From Sorangium cellulosum So ce56 (GTDB lineage: Bacteria; Myxococcota_A; Polyangia; Polyangiales; Polyangiaceae): DNA of 64,000 nucleotides. A program made the translations under genes and the position numbers. Within the stretch, counting starts at the first letter, position 1. Each line of letters opens with the position of its first letter. The notes below the pieces were generated by a model. That model saw only the letters and a program-made list of their open reading frames with translations. It had not been told where the DNA came from and made no database searches. Below, in pieces: positions 7,984 through 17,238 of this stretch. Location: positions 1,116,001 through 1,180,000 of the forward strand of contig NC_010162.1 in the NCBI RefSeq assembly GCF_000067165.1, given 5' to 3'.

Positions 7984-9456
7984 ATGCGCTGGATCGGATG
8001 CGCCTTGCCCCGTGCATGGCGCAAAGGGTGCGTGTCCTCGGCACGTTTTGCCGGAGAGATTGCGGTACTCCTGTCGCTCGTGACCCTGCTCGCGGGGTGC
8101 GGCGCGGAAGAGGCGCCGCCGGACCTCCGGCAGCCGGCGGGCTGGGACGACGCGCTGCGGCTGCCGGATGCCGAGGATCACGACCCCGCGCCCGACGTGG
8201 TCGAGGTGCACCTCGAGGCCAGGGTGGCCGCGATCGAGGTGGTCCCGGGGCTCACGACCGAGGTCTGGACCTACAACGGGATGCTCCCCGGTCCGACGAT
8301 CCGCGCGAAGAAGGGCGACCGCGTGGTGGTGAAGTTCGAGAATCACCTCCCCGAGGCGACGACGGTCCACTGGCATGGTCTGCGCGTGCCGGCGGCCATG
8401 GATGGGACGCAGCACGTGCAGAAGCCCATCGAGCCGGGCGAGGGCTTCGAGTACTCCTTCACCGTGCCGGACGCGGGCACGTTCTGGTACCATCCGCACC
8501 TTCGTTCGAGCGCCCAGGTCGGTGCGGGCCTCTACGGCGCGTTCGTCGTCGAGGATGCCGCGGAGGAGGCGCCGCTCGGCGACGAGCTGCTGCTCGTGAT
8601 GAGCGACATCGGCGTCGAGGAAGACGGCTCGCTCACCGCCGCCGACGAGAGCGGATGGTTCGGCGATTACTTCGGGCGCGAGGGCGGGACGGTCCTGGTC
8701 AACGGGAAGATCCTGCCGACGGTCGCGGCGCGGGAGGGGGTTCCGCAGCGCTGGCGGGTGGTCAACGCCGCGCGCAGCCGCTACTTCCGCTTCGCCGTGC
8801 CGGGCCAGCCGCTCGTGCTCATCGGCGGAGACGCGGGCCTCTCGGAGAGCCCGCTCCCCGTGGACGAGGTGAGGCTCGCCCCGGGGGAGCGCGCGGAGCT
8901 CTACATGCTGCCCGTCGAGGGCCAGTCGGTGGTGATCCCGCTCCTCGACGCGAATCGATTCCACCTGCCGACCGAAGAGAAGCCCAAGGACCTCATGCGC
9001 CTCGAGCTGGCCGACGAGCCTCCGGGGAGCGGCGCACCGACGCTTCCCGAGCGTCTGGCCGAGATCGCCTCGATCGACACCGCGGGCGCGCAACGACAGG
9101 CGGTGGAGTTCATGGAGCAGGGCGATGCCGACGGTGCGGTGCTCGGGATCAACGGCCAGACGAACGGCTCTCTCATGTTCTCTGCGAAGACGAACACGGT
9201 CGAGATCTGGACGCTGACGAACACCACCAACTACGATCACCCGTTCCACCTGCACGGGTTCTTCTTTCAGGTGCTCGACATCGACGGCGCCGAGCCGCCC
9301 GTGCGCGCATGGCGCGATACCGTCAACCTCGTGCCTGGAAAGGCCGTGCGGATCGCCATCCCGTTCGACGACCGCGCCGGCATGTGGATGTTCCACTGTC
9401 ACATCCTCGACCACGCGGATCTGGGGATGATGGCGATGCTCCACCTGATGCCGTGA
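7984..9456 (+). CDS. multicopper oxidase, exported lipoprotein
   Basis: 490 residues, with an N-terminal signal ending in the lipobox LLAGC. All four copper-ligand segments are present: HWHG near residue 129, WYHPH near 169, HPFHLHGF near 418 and HCHILDH near 470. The last is followed by GMM, so the T1 copper has a Met axial ligand as in laccases and CueO-like or bilirubin-oxidase-like enzymes. The expected reaction is one-electron oxidation of phenols, metal ions or similar substrates with reduction of oxygen to water, outside the cytoplasmic membrane. The substrate cannot be told from sequence. It is convergent with the PhoD gene, leaving only 25 nt between the stop codons. Confidence 0.93.
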   Translation: MRWIGCALPRAWRKGCVSSARFAGEIAVLLSLVTLLAGCGAEEAPPDLRQPAGWDDALRLPDAEDHDPAPDVVEVHLEARVAAIEVVPGLTTEVWTYNGMLPGPTIRAKKGDRVVVKFENHLPEATTVHWHGLRVPAAMDGTQHVQKPIEPGEGFEYSFTVPDAGTFWYHPHLRSSAQVGAGLYGAFVVEDAAEEAPLGDELLLVMSDIGVEEDGSLTAADESGWFGDYFGREGGTVLVNGKILPTVAAREGVPQRWRVVNAARSRYFRFAVPGQPLVLIGGDAGLSESPLPVDEVRLAPGERAELYMLPVEGQSVVIPLLDANRFHLPTEEKPKDLMRLELADEPPGSGAPTLPERLAEIASIDTAGAQRQAVEFMEQGDADGAVLGINGQTNGSLMFSAKTNTVEIWTLTNTTNYDHPFHLHGFFFQVLDIDGAEPPVRAWRDTVNLVPGKAVRIAIPFDDRAGMWMFHCHILDHADLGMMAMLHLMP

Positions 9457-9481
9457 ACGGTCTATCGAGGGCCGCCGGGCG

Positions 9482-11653
9482 TCAGACCCACGCCTGCGTC
9501 GAGGGATCCCAGCGCTTCCAGGCGCCGTCGTCGTATAGGTAGAGCTCGCTCTCCCCGGGGAGGGTGCGGAAGCGCTTGCTGCTGATCTTCAGATCGCCGA
9601 CCCTCCCCGAGTAGTCGGTCTGCGCTTCGCTGGCCTTGATGCTCCGCATGTCGGCGACGAGCTCTTGCCCGCTCGCCTCGACCACCACATAGCCGTGGGC
9701 GTTGCTGTTGGCGTGGGCGAGGTGCGGGTTGATCTTCGTCTCGGGCGACGTGAGCAGCGTATCGATGCTGAGGGCGAGCGCCGCGGCGCCGGGGAGCCCG
9801 CGCAGCGTTGGATCGCTCGCGACCTGGCCCGTCAGGATCTCGCGGAAGGACGCCGAGGAGACGGCGCCGCCCACGAGCTCGACGATCTTCTTCGTGGGAT
9901 CGCCGCTCGGCCCGGGCGTGCCCGCGTAGAAGGCGTGGACGTCGCCGGTGATCGCCACGACGCCCCCCAGCCCGACGAGCCTCTCGAGCAGCTCGTCCCG
10001 CTTGTTGCGGAAGCCGTCCCAGGCGTCGGTGGTCGTGTAGAAGCTGCGCTTGAACTGGGCGGGGAGGGAATAGGGGCTGAGATCGACGGCGAGCTGGACG
10101 AGGCAGTACTCGTTGCCCCACACCTTCCAGGTCGCCTTCGAGCCTTCCATGGTGTCGAGGAACCAGGCCTCTTGCTCGGCGCCCATCACGTCCTCGCTCG
10201 CGCCCTGCGTCTCCTTGTAGCGGATGGCAGCGTAGATATCGAAGGTGTCCTTGGCCATGAAGTAGCGGGTGCCGATCATGCCGTACGCGTTGATCTTGCC
10301 GAAATCCACGTAGGCGATGCCCCGCTCCAGGCCCTCTTCCGCGGCGTCGATGAGCGGGATCTGCATGTCCTCCGGCAGGTCCTCGTTCGCCGCGGCGACG
10401 ATCTCGTTGATGAAGGCGACGCTGATCTTCCCCGTCACCTCGGCGGGGTCGTAGCCCACGGTCTCCGCGGCCCCGAGGAGGACCGGCGCATAGATGCCGT
10501 TGCCGTAGGTCTCCACGTCCACGTAGGGCAGGGCGGCCGCGGGGACCTCCCCGAGCTCGGCCACGAGCTTCGGCTGATCGAGCGCGACCCTGCCGGGGAA
10601 AGCGTCCTCCGGGATGAGGTGATCCGGCCGGTAGCTGCGCAGATCGGTCATCACCAGGTGGACGTGCCGGCCGAACACGAAGTCGCGGTAGATGTGGAAT
10701 TCGTCCGGGAGCGAGGCGTCCGGGTCGAGCCCGACGTCGTCGCCGTAATCGACGGGCTGGTACTCGAACCAGGCCTGGTTCGCGGCCTTGCGCCGGTCCG
10801 CGTCGGTCTCGTCCTGCCGGCCGTCGAAATAGGTGGCCGTGGCGCCGAAGCAGTCGTTCGAGAACTCGTGGTCGTCCCACGTGGCGATCATCGGGAAGCT
10901 CTCGTGGACCTTCTGGAGGTTCGCGTCGGAGCGGTATGTCCTGTAGAGCTCCCGGTAGTTATCGAGCGATCTCGCCGCGTGGTAGGCGCCGTCGCCGTCA
11001 CCGAGGGAGATGCTGCCGGCCACGTCGGTGAAGACGACGCGGCGCCCGGTCGTGCTCTGGAAGCTCGGATCGCCGTCCGTCTCGTAGATGTAATCGCCGA
11101 GGTGGACGAAGAAATCGAGCTCCTCCTGGGCGAGCGCCAGGTAGGTGTTGTAGTACCGGCCCACGTAATCCTGGCACGACACGTAGGCGAAGCGGACCTT
11201 GACGTCCGCCTCCGCGGCCGGGGCGGTCTTGGTGCGCCCCACGCGAGACGCGTAGCTCGTGTCGCCCTTCACGTAGATGAAGCGGTAGTAGTAGACCGTG
11301 CCCGCCGCGAGGCCGCGGACCTTCACCTTCACGCAGTGATCGTGCCTCGCGAGCGCCTTCACCTTCGCCTGTCCGGCGTCGAGCGCCACCCGCTGCGCGA
11401 ACCCGGCGTCGGTCGCGACCTCGACCTCGAGATCGAGATCCGCCGCGCCGTCCTGCACGCGGGTCCAGAGGACGACGCTGCCGGGGCGCGGATCGCCGGA
11501 GGCGACCGACTGGGGGAAGTACTCGGAGCCGTCCGCGAGCTCGCGCTCGTCGTCGAGCGGGTTGATCGTCTCGGGGTCATCGCCGCAGGCCGGGACGACC
11601 AGCGCGCCGGCGGTGACGAGCGTGGCTCGAAGGAAATCTCTGCGCTTCAGCAT
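9482..11653 (-). CDS. phoD: PhoD-family alkaline phosphatase (Tat-exported)
   Basis: 723 residues. The N-terminus MLKRRDFLRATLVTAGA is a twin-arginine signal. A PhoD N-terminal domain precedes the metallophosphoesterase core. Metal-binding motifs are visible: VSCQDY, LGDYIYE, TWDDHEFSND and ITGDVHAFY. The family hydrolyses phosphomono- and diesters in the periplasm or outside, using Fe and Ca, and is usually induced by phosphate starvation. I see no clear Pho box upstream. A longer frame exists upstream of the chosen ATG but would bury the Tat signal, so it is rejected. Confidence 0.92.
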   Translation of the reverse strand: MLKRRDFLRATLVTAGALVVPACGDDPETINPLDDERELADGSEYFPQSVASGDPRPGSVVLWTRVQDGAADLDLEVEVATDAGFAQRVALDAGQAKVKALARHDHCVKVKVRGLAAGTVYYYRFIYVKGDTSYASRVGRTKTAPAAEADVKVRFAYVSCQDYVGRYYNTYLALAQEELDFFVHLGDYIYETDGDPSFQSTTGRRVVFTDVAGSISLGDGDGAYHAARSLDNYRELYRTYRSDANLQKVHESFPMIATWDDHEFSNDCFGATATYFDGRQDETDADRRKAANQAWFEYQPVDYGDDVGLDPDASLPDEFHIYRDFVFGRHVHLVMTDLRSYRPDHLIPEDAFPGRVALDQPKLVAELGEVPAAALPYVDVETYGNGIYAPVLLGAAETVGYDPAEVTGKISVAFINEIVAAANEDLPEDMQIPLIDAAEEGLERGIAYVDFGKINAYGMIGTRYFMAKDTFDIYAAIRYKETQGASEDVMGAEQEAWFLDTMEGSKATWKVWGNEYCLVQLAVDLSPYSLPAQFKRSFYTTTDAWDGFRNKRDELLERLVGLGGVVAITGDVHAFYAGTPGPSGDPTKKIVELVGGAVSSASFREILTGQVASDPTLRGLPGAAALALSIDTLLTSPETKINPHLAHANSNAHGYVVVEASGQELVADMRSIKASEAQTDYSGRVGDLKISSKRFRTLPGESELYLYDDGAWKRWDPSTQAWV

Positions 11654-11926
11654 CGGGCGATCAGGGAATCCTGGAACTTTCGCTGATGTCAATCTCCTCG
11701 TGGACCCCGCCGCTTCGCGCGCTGCCGGCCACGCGTGTAAAGCGCGAAGCGCGGGGTCCGGTACGTGGGGAAAGTGTGTGTGCTCACATGGCCGAGCATT
11801 GACGTGCGTGCTCAAGTGTGGCCAAGCGTGGTCGAGCGTGTTAGAAAAGCCGTCGCGTGCTCGTGCGTCCTGTCCGAGGACCGCATTGGTCCTCGAGGGA
11901 TAGATGAGCTAAGTTGAGCGTTTGTC

Positions 11927-12625
11927 ATGCGGCGGCGGAGCACGACACCGGAGGGTGAGTCCGACGTGAGGTCGGGGCACAGCATCCCTGACCGCCCCGG
12001 CGCCGAGCGTCGCGACTCGATCCCCCCGCCTCGCATCGGGCCGCCGTCCGGGCCTGGGCGTTCCGGCCCGTCCAGCGAGCCGTCGCCTGCTTCAAGGTCT
12101 CCTTCATCGCGCAAGGTGCGGACCATCGACGTCCTCGTTCAGGGCGCGACCGTGGAGCTCTTCCACTTTTACGGTGTCGCCATAGCGCCTGCGGACATCG
12201 GGGAGAGCCGCGACGAGGCGCTCGTTCACAGCGATCCCGTGAGCACGGTCGAGTTCTCTGCGCCCGGCTTCTCCGGCCTGCTGGCCTTGTCGGCGCACCC
12301 TGGCGTGTTTCGCGCGATGACGGGGCTGCCGCCCGCGCTCGACAGCGTCGACGACTGGATGCGTGAGGTCGTCAATCAGCTCATGGGAAAGGTGAAGAGC
12401 CGCCTCGCGCGGTTCCAGATCGCGCTTCACGCCGAGCTGCCGCAGCTGCGCCGCGCGAGCGACGTGGCGCGGCGGTACCGGGGCAGCAAACAGCAGTTCT
12501 GCTATGCTTTCCGGACGTTGAAGGGCGAGGTGGTCGTCACGCTGGGCGGCGACTTCGACGAGAGCTCGCTGGTGTTCTCGAACTCGTCCCCGCTTCCGCT
12601 CGATGGCAAGGTGATCCTGTTCTGA
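11927..12625 (+). CDS. CheX-like chemotaxis phosphatase domain protein
   Basis: 232 residues if the first ATG is used. A GTG at 12116 would give about 169 residues, closer to the 178-residue paralogue at 16221. The first 60 residues are Pro/Ser/Arg-rich and disordered. The conserved part contains EVVNQLMGKVKSRL, matching the E-x-x-N helix that CheC/CheX-type phosphatases use to remove phosphate from CheY. It ends in GKVILF, like GEVLLF in the paralogue. The likely role is dephosphorylation of a CheY-like receiver, perhaps the one at 16794. It stands apart from the chemosensory operon, separated by a convergent small gene. Confidence 0.72.
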   Translation: MRRRSTTPEGESDVRSGHSIPDRPGAERRDSIPPPRIGPPSGPGRSGPSSEPSPASRSPSSRKVRTIDVLVQGATVELFHFYGVAIAPADIGESRDEALVHSDPVSTVEFSAPGFSGLLALSAHPGVFRAMTGLPPALDSVDDWMREVVNQLMGKVKSRLARFQIALHAELPQLRRASDVARRYRGSKQQFCYAFRTLKGEVVVTLGGDFDESSLVFSNSSPLPLDGKVILF

Positions 12626-12632
12626 ACGCTCA

Positions 12633-12654
12633 TGCGCGGCGCCCGCGCCGCGCA
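12633..12654. terminator. bidirectional hairpin between convergent genes
   Basis: TGCGCGGCGC and GCGCCGCGCA are a perfect inverted repeat separated by 2 nt. It lies exactly between the stop of the CheX-like gene (12625) and the stop of the small minus-strand gene (12663). There is no T-run on either side. Confidence 0.5.
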
Positions 12655-12662
12655 GTCTGGCT

Positions 12663-12962
12663 CTACTGCGGGAAGTCGGCCGGGGAAGGGAATCGCCGAG
12701 CCGCCAAGGGCGCCCGAGTTGTCGTCCTGCTCCGGAGAGGCCTGCGCCTCCTCGATCGCCTCGTCGCCTCGAGGCGCTTCTCGAGCTCCGCCGAGCGCTT
12801 CTCTGCAGCGGCGAGCCGCCCGGCGATCGCATCTTCTCCGGCGGCGGCGGGCGCCGCGGCGGCCGCTCCGGTGGCGGCGGGTGTCGCCTCCGCGGCCGCT
12901 CCGGTCGCGGCGGTCGCGGCGGGCGCTCCGGTCGGCCGCAGTGCACTCCGAGCCATCAACAT
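12663..12962 (-). CDS. small Ala-rich protein with coiled-coil segment
   Basis: 99 residues, not recognised. Three signs support it: a good SD sequence (GGGGAG, 6 nt before the ATG), a position that exactly fills the space between neighbours, and a hairpin between its stop and the convergent stop. The first 45 residues are almost only Ala, Thr, Pro and Gly. Residues about 48-68 (GRLAAAEKRSAELEKRLEA) form an amphipathic, probably coiled-coil helix; the tail is Arg-rich. Codon bias after about residue 70 would fit another frame equally well, so the tail may be affected by a frameshift. Function unknown. Confidence 0.45.
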   Translation of the reverse strand: MLMARSALRPTGAPAATAATGAAAEATPAATGAAAAAPAAAGEDAIAGRLAAAEKRSAELEKRLEATRRSRRRRPLRSRTTTRAPLAARRFPSPADFPQ

Positions 12963-13382
12963 TGATTTCTCCCCGCTCGCAGAGCCTTCGTTGCGGCTCC
13001 GGCCGACGTCGCGCGCGCTCTTGCGGACTCGCGAACTTCACGCGTAGCATACACAGCGACGAGGGCGTGGGGGGAACTCGACGCGCTCCGTGACGCTCCG
13101 GTGCACCACGGCCAGGTGAGACATCCCAACAGGAAAGAACGTGAATCAGGGGAGCGTACATGGTGTGCGGGCGAACGTCGGTGATGACTCCACATGTGCG
13201 CGTGTTGATTGTCATTTGCGTCATTGGCGTCATCCGCGCCGCGCGCGGGGTTCAGCTCGCCCGGTGGTCGTGCTGAGTGCGCCGCGCCGGGCGACGGGCG
13301 TTCGCGCGAGACCCCTCGTCACGAAGCACACGAGATGCGCGCGGGCGCCGCTCCGCGCGGGCCACGCCGGGGGGACGGGGGC
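12963..13382. other. divergent intergenic region before the sensor kinase
   Basis: 420 bp between the small minus-strand gene and the CheA-like kinase. Open frames extend through it from the kinase, but the best SD site is directly before 13383. A TGTGTATGCTAC patch on the minus strand (about 13045-13056) resembles an extended -10 for the small gene; no -35 was found. Otherwise nothing supported. Confidence 0.5.
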
Positions 13383-16172
13383 ATGCCGACATTGCGTAGC
13401 GCTTCGATTCGACTGAAGCTGTGGTCGCTCGCCGGCGTCCCCGTCGCGGGGGCCCTGCTGCTGGCGGCGATGATCGTCGGCGACGCGCGGCAGCAGGCGG
13501 CGAGGGCGGCGGGGATAGGCTCGATCGAGGACCTCGCGCAGCTCTCCTCGATCATGGCGCAGCCGCTGCACGCCCTCCAGAAGGAGCGGGCGTGGACCGC
13601 GCTGGTCGAGGGGCTGGAGGCCCGTCCTCCGGAGACGACCGACGTCGAGGGCGAGCGCCACGCCACGCCGCCGCTCAATCGCGCGGCGGAGCTCCTGCGC
13701 GCCGGCGGCCAGCTCCGGGACGCGCGGGCGGCGACCGACGAGAGCCTCGCCCAGCTCGACGCGTTCCTGGCCGCGCGCGACCTCTCCGGGCTGCCGCGCC
13801 GGCTCGCCCGCGATCTCGCGGACGGGCGCGCCAAGGTCGGCGAGCTCGGCGCGTTCCGGGGCCAGGCCGACGCGAAGACGGTGTCGCTCGACAGCGTGCT
13901 GAGGGTCTTCGGCGGCATCAACGTGAGCCTCATCCGGGCCAACGCCGGCCTCTCCGAGCTGAGCGACGAAGGCGAGCTCCTGCGCAGCATCCAGTCGATC
14001 GTCGCCGTCCACGAGTTCGCCGAGCGCGCCAGCCGCCAGCACGCGCTGCTCGCGCACGCCTTCGCGTCCACGCAGTTCGAGCCGGGCGCCTTCAAGACGC
14101 TCGTGACGCTGATGACGGAGGAGCAGCTCTATCACGAGGAGTTCATCGCCAACGCGTCGGAGCCGGCGCGGGCGCTCTACAACGCCGCCCGCTCCAACCC
14201 GCGCGTGCGGCGCGCCGACGAGCTGCGCGCCGCCGCGATCGGGTCGACCGACGAGGCGCTGGCGATCGATCACGACGCGTGGTTCGAGGCGCAGCAGGGG
14301 CGCGTCGACGGGCTCGCCGCGATCGAGGAGGAGGCGATCTCCGGGATGAGGCGCGCCGCGGCGGCCAGGGTGGCGGACACGCGGAGGACGGTGCGCGACG
14401 GCGTCGCGGTCTCGGCGTTCGTGCTCCTCGTGTCGGTCGCGCTGGCGCTGGTCCTCGTGCGGGGTATCTCCCGATCGCTCGAGGTCCTCGGCGAGGCCGC
14501 GGCCCACGTCCGGCGGACGCGCGACTACACGACGCGCGCCCGCAAGACCGCCGACGACGAGTTCGGGGCGCTCACGGACGCCTTCAACGAGATGCTGGCG
14601 GGCATCCAGGCGCGCGACGAGGTCCTCGAGGGCCACCGGCAGAACCTCGAGGCCACGGTCGCCGAGCGGACCTCGGAGCTCGAGAAGCGCAACCGGGAGA
14701 TGCGCCTCGTCCTCGACAACGTCGATCAGGCCCTCGTGACCATCCACCGGGACGGCACGATGGAGCCCGTGCACTCCGCCGCCTTCGAGCGCCTCTTCGG
14801 CGTGCCGGCGCGCGACGAGCACTTCGCCGATCGCATCGCCGGCCACGATCCGCGGGCCCGCGCGTTCCTCAGGATGGGGTGGGAGGCGGCCTGCGACGAT
14901 TTCCTCCCGCTCGAGGTCGTCCTCGACCAGCTCCCGAAGACATTGCACCGCGAGGGCCGCTACCTCGCGCTCGGCTTCAAGCCGATCCTGTCGGGAGAGG
15001 GCCAGTTCAACGGGGCGCTGATGGTGATCACGGACGTCACGTCCACGATCGCCTCCGTGCGCGAGGCCGAGCAGCAGCACGAGTATATCCAGGTGTTCGA
15101 GCGGGCCGTGAAGGACCGGCTCGGCCTCGTCGGCTTCGTCAACGACACGACGAAGCTCGTCGACGCGGTGAGCGCGCGGTCCAGCGGCGAGGTGGACGAG
15201 GTGATGCGCCTCGTGCACACGATCAAGGGGAACGCCGGGCTCTGGGACGTGACGAGCGTGGCGAGGGTGGCGCACGAGATCGAGAGCTTCGTCGTCGAGG
15301 AGCGCGCGCTGCCGTCCGACGAGCAGATCGACGCGCTGAGGGACGTGTGGCTGGCGTTCGTGGGGCGCGTGAGCGTCCTGCTCGCGTCGACGGCGCAGTC
15401 CTCGCGCGCCGACGTCGGCCATGAAGAGGTCGATGCCCTGCTCGCCATGGTGCGCCAGCGCCGCGACCCCGCCGAGATCGAGCGGGCCATCGCGGCCCTC
15501 CGTGACGAGCGGACCGAGGTGCGGTTCAGCCGGATGAAGGACCAGGCCGAGACGCTGGCCCGGAAGCTCGGCAAGTCGAAGCCCGAGGTCCGCATCGACG
15601 CCGGGGGCGTCCGGCTGCCCGCGTTGCGCTTCGCCGGGATGTGGCAGGCGCTGGGCCACGTCGTGCGCAACGTGATGGACCACGGGATCGAGCGGCCGGA
15701 GGCGCGCGAGGCGGCGGGCAAGCCGTCGAGGGGCACGCTCACGCTCGTCTCGCGGGTGACGGCGGACGAGATCGTCATCGAGATCGGCGACGACGGCGCG
15801 GGCATCGACTGGGAGCGCGTGCGCGAGAAGGCCGTGGCCGTCGGGCTGCCGGGCGCGACGCGGCGCGATCTCGAGGCCGCGCTGTTCGCGCCGGGCTTCA
15901 GCACGGCCGAGCAGGTCACGGACGTCTCCGGCCGCGGCGTCGGGCTCGGCGTCGCGCTCCACGAGTGCCGGCGGCTCGCGGGCCGGATAGAGCTCGACAC
16001 CGAGCGCGGCCAGGGGACGACCTTTCGCTTCCGGTTCCCCCGGGAGCCGAGCGACGCCGCGGGGGTGTCGCTCACGACTGCCACGCTGCCGCCTCCGAGC
16101 GGGCGGGGCTCGCTGGTGCCTCCTCCTTCGCGGAGCGGATCGAGCCCGGGCATGGCGTCGGGGAGCGCGTGA
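13383..16172 (+). CDS. membrane CheA-like histidine kinase: NIT-HAMP-PAS-Hpt-HATPase
   Basis: 929 residues from the ATG at 13383, which has a GGGG SD run just upstream. A first membrane helix (about 13-33) is followed by a periplasmic helical domain with LHALQKERAW, typical of nitrate/nitrite-sensing (NIT) domains. The second membrane helix is about 340-362, then HAMP (about 362-415) and a PAS-like segment (LDNVDQALVTIHRDG). An Hpt domain has phospho-His near 612 (VHTIKGNAG). The CheA-type ATPase has an N box HVVRNVMDHGIE near 760, DDGAGI near 804 and GRGVGLGVA near 850. There is no CheW-like P5 domain, so it does not fit a receptor-CheW array; sensing is probably built in. It is followed by CheX-like and CheY genes in one operon. 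Confidence 0.88.
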   Translation: MPTLRSASIRLKLWSLAGVPVAGALLLAAMIVGDARQQAARAAGIGSIEDLAQLSSIMAQPLHALQKERAWTALVEGLEARPPETTDVEGERHATPPLNRAAELLRAGGQLRDARAATDESLAQLDAFLAARDLSGLPRRLARDLADGRAKVGELGAFRGQADAKTVSLDSVLRVFGGINVSLIRANAGLSELSDEGELLRSIQSIVAVHEFAERASRQHALLAHAFASTQFEPGAFKTLVTLMTEEQLYHEEFIANASEPARALYNAARSNPRVRRADELRAAAIGSTDEALAIDHDAWFEAQQGRVDGLAAIEEEAISGMRRAAAARVADTRRTVRDGVAVSAFVLLVSVALALVLVRGISRSLEVLGEAAAHVRRTRDYTTRARKTADDEFGALTDAFNEMLAGIQARDEVLEGHRQNLEATVAERTSELEKRNREMRLVLDNVDQALVTIHRDGTMEPVHSAAFERLFGVPARDEHFADRIAGHDPRARAFLRMGWEAACDDFLPLEVVLDQLPKTLHREGRYLALGFKPILSGEGQFNGALMVITDVTSTIASVREAEQQHEYIQVFERAVKDRLGLVGFVNDTTKLVDAVSARSSGEVDEVMRLVHTIKGNAGLWDVTSVARVAHEIESFVVEERALPSDEQIDALRDVWLAFVGRVSVLLASTAQSSRADVGHEEVDALLAMVRQRRDPAEIERAIAALRDERTEVRFSRMKDQAETLARKLGKSKPEVRIDAGGVRLPALRFAGMWQALGHVVRNVMDHGIERPEAREAAGKPSRGTLTLVSRVTADEIVIEIGDDGAGIDWERVREKAVAVGLPGATRRDLEAALFAPGFSTAEQVTDVSGRGVGLGVALHECRRLAGRIELDTERGQGTTFRFRFPREPSDAAGVSLTTATLPPPSGRGSLVPPPSRSGSSPGMASGSA

Positions 16173-16220
16173 CACGGTGAGCACATCGACAATGCAGAGC
16201 GAGATATCGAGGAGAGGGGA

Positions 16221-16757
16221 ATGAACTCGGAGAGCTGGGACCGCATCCACGAGGAGCTCGCTTCGTCGTGCGTCCATCTGTTTCGCGACAACGGCGTCGA
16301 GCTCCGGCGGCTGGACGACGGGACGTCGGAGGCGACGCCGGGCAACGCGGTGGTCTCCTTCATCGGCTTCACGGGCGACCACCTTCGCGGGAGCCTGACC
16401 ATCGTCGCGCCCGTGGCGCTCATCACGCGCAGCCACCCGCTGCGAGAGCAGCGCGAGATCGACGAAGACATGGTGTGCGACTGGGCGAGCGAGCTCGCCA
16501 ACCAGCTGCTCGGGCGGGTGAAGAACCGCCTGCGCCACCTCGGGCTGGTCATCGTGCTCTCGACGCCGAGCGCCGCGATCGGCGAGCACCTGCGCGCCAG
16601 GGAGGAGCAGAGCGAGGGGTTCCGGCGGCTCCTGTTCGCCGCGGGGAACGACCGGCTCGTCGTGCTCTTCGACGCGCTGGCGCCCGACGGCGCGCTGGAG
16701 CTCGAGGAGGTGAACATGCCCGAGCCGCAGCCCGAGGGCGAGGTGCTGCTGTTCTGA
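16221..16757 (+). CDS. CheX-like CheY phosphatase
   Basis: 178 residues, with a very strong SD (GAGGAGAGGGGA directly before the ATG). It contains DWASELANQLLGRVKNRL, giving the E-x-x-N phosphatase motif of the CheC/CheX/FliY group. It lies 48 nt after the kinase gene and 36 nt before the CheY gene, so it most likely resets the phosphorylated CheY-like protein of the same operon. It is a clear paralogue of the protein at 11927, sharing the phosphatase helix and a C-terminal VxLF ending. Confidence 0.82.
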   Translation: MNSESWDRIHEELASSCVHLFRDNGVELRRLDDGTSEATPGNAVVSFIGFTGDHLRGSLTIVAPVALITRSHPLREQREIDEDMVCDWASELANQLLGRVKNRLRHLGLVIVLSTPSAAIGEHLRAREEQSEGFRRLLFAAGNDRLVVLFDALAPDGALELEEVNMPEPQPEGEVLLF

Positions 16758-16793
16758 GCCGGATGGCCGTACACGCAAGAGGAGACACGTCAC

Positions 16794-17171
16794 ATGGCCA
16801 AGAAGATTCTTCTCGTCGAGGATTCGAGTACGGTCCGCCAGCAGGTCGGCATTCTCCTGTCGGGGGCCGGTTATGGCACGCTGGAAGCGGACAACGGCCG
16901 AGATGCGGTCGCCGCGGTCGCAGCCCACAAGGATGAGCTGGCCATGATCATCGCGGACGTGAACATGCCCGTGATGAATGGCATCGAGATGATCCAGAGC
17001 TTGCGGGACAAGGGGCTCGCGCCGGGGGTTCCGATCCTGATGCTCACCACCGAGGGGCAGCCGGAGCTCATCGAGAAGGCCCGGAAGGCCGGGGCGAAGG
17101 GGTGGATCATCAAGCCGTTCAAGCCGGATCTGTTGCTCGCCGCGGTGAAGAAGCTCGCCGGCGAGCCCTGA
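16794..17171 (+). CDS. cheY: CheY-like single-domain response regulator
   Basis: 125 residues, a complete stand-alone receiver. Acidic residues Glu9 and Asp10 (LLVEDSS), phospho-acceptor Asp55 (IIADVNMPVMNG), Thr85/Thr86 (MLTTEG) and Lys107 (IIKPF) are all in place. An SD (GAGGAGA) lies about 8 nt before the ATG. As last gene of the kinase-CheX-CheY operon it is the expected phospho-acceptor of the membrane kinase and substrate of the CheX-like protein. There is no output domain, so it must act by binding a partner not encoded here. A 22-bp-stem hairpin follows. Confidence 0.92.
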   Translation: MAKKILLVEDSSTVRQQVGILLSGAGYGTLEADNGRDAVAAVAAHKDELAMIIADVNMPVMNGIEMIQSLRDKGLAPGVPILMLTTEGQPELIEKARKAGAKGWIIKPFKPDLLLAAVKKLAGEP

Positions 17172-17175
17172 AGCT

Positions 17176-17238
17176 GCGGCCCGCAAGGGGAGACCGCTCC
17201 CCGTGCACGAAGGGGCGCGGTCTCCCCTTGCGGGCCGC
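17176..17238 (+). terminator. long perfect hairpin ending the chemosensory operon
   Basis: A 22-nt left arm (17176-17197, starting GCGGCCCGCAAGGGG) is the exact reverse complement of the right arm (17217-17238). The 19-nt loop can itself pair CCCC with GGGG. It begins 5 nt after the CheY stop. There is no T-run, so it may terminate with Rho or stabilise the 3' end of the mRNA. Confidence 0.75.
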
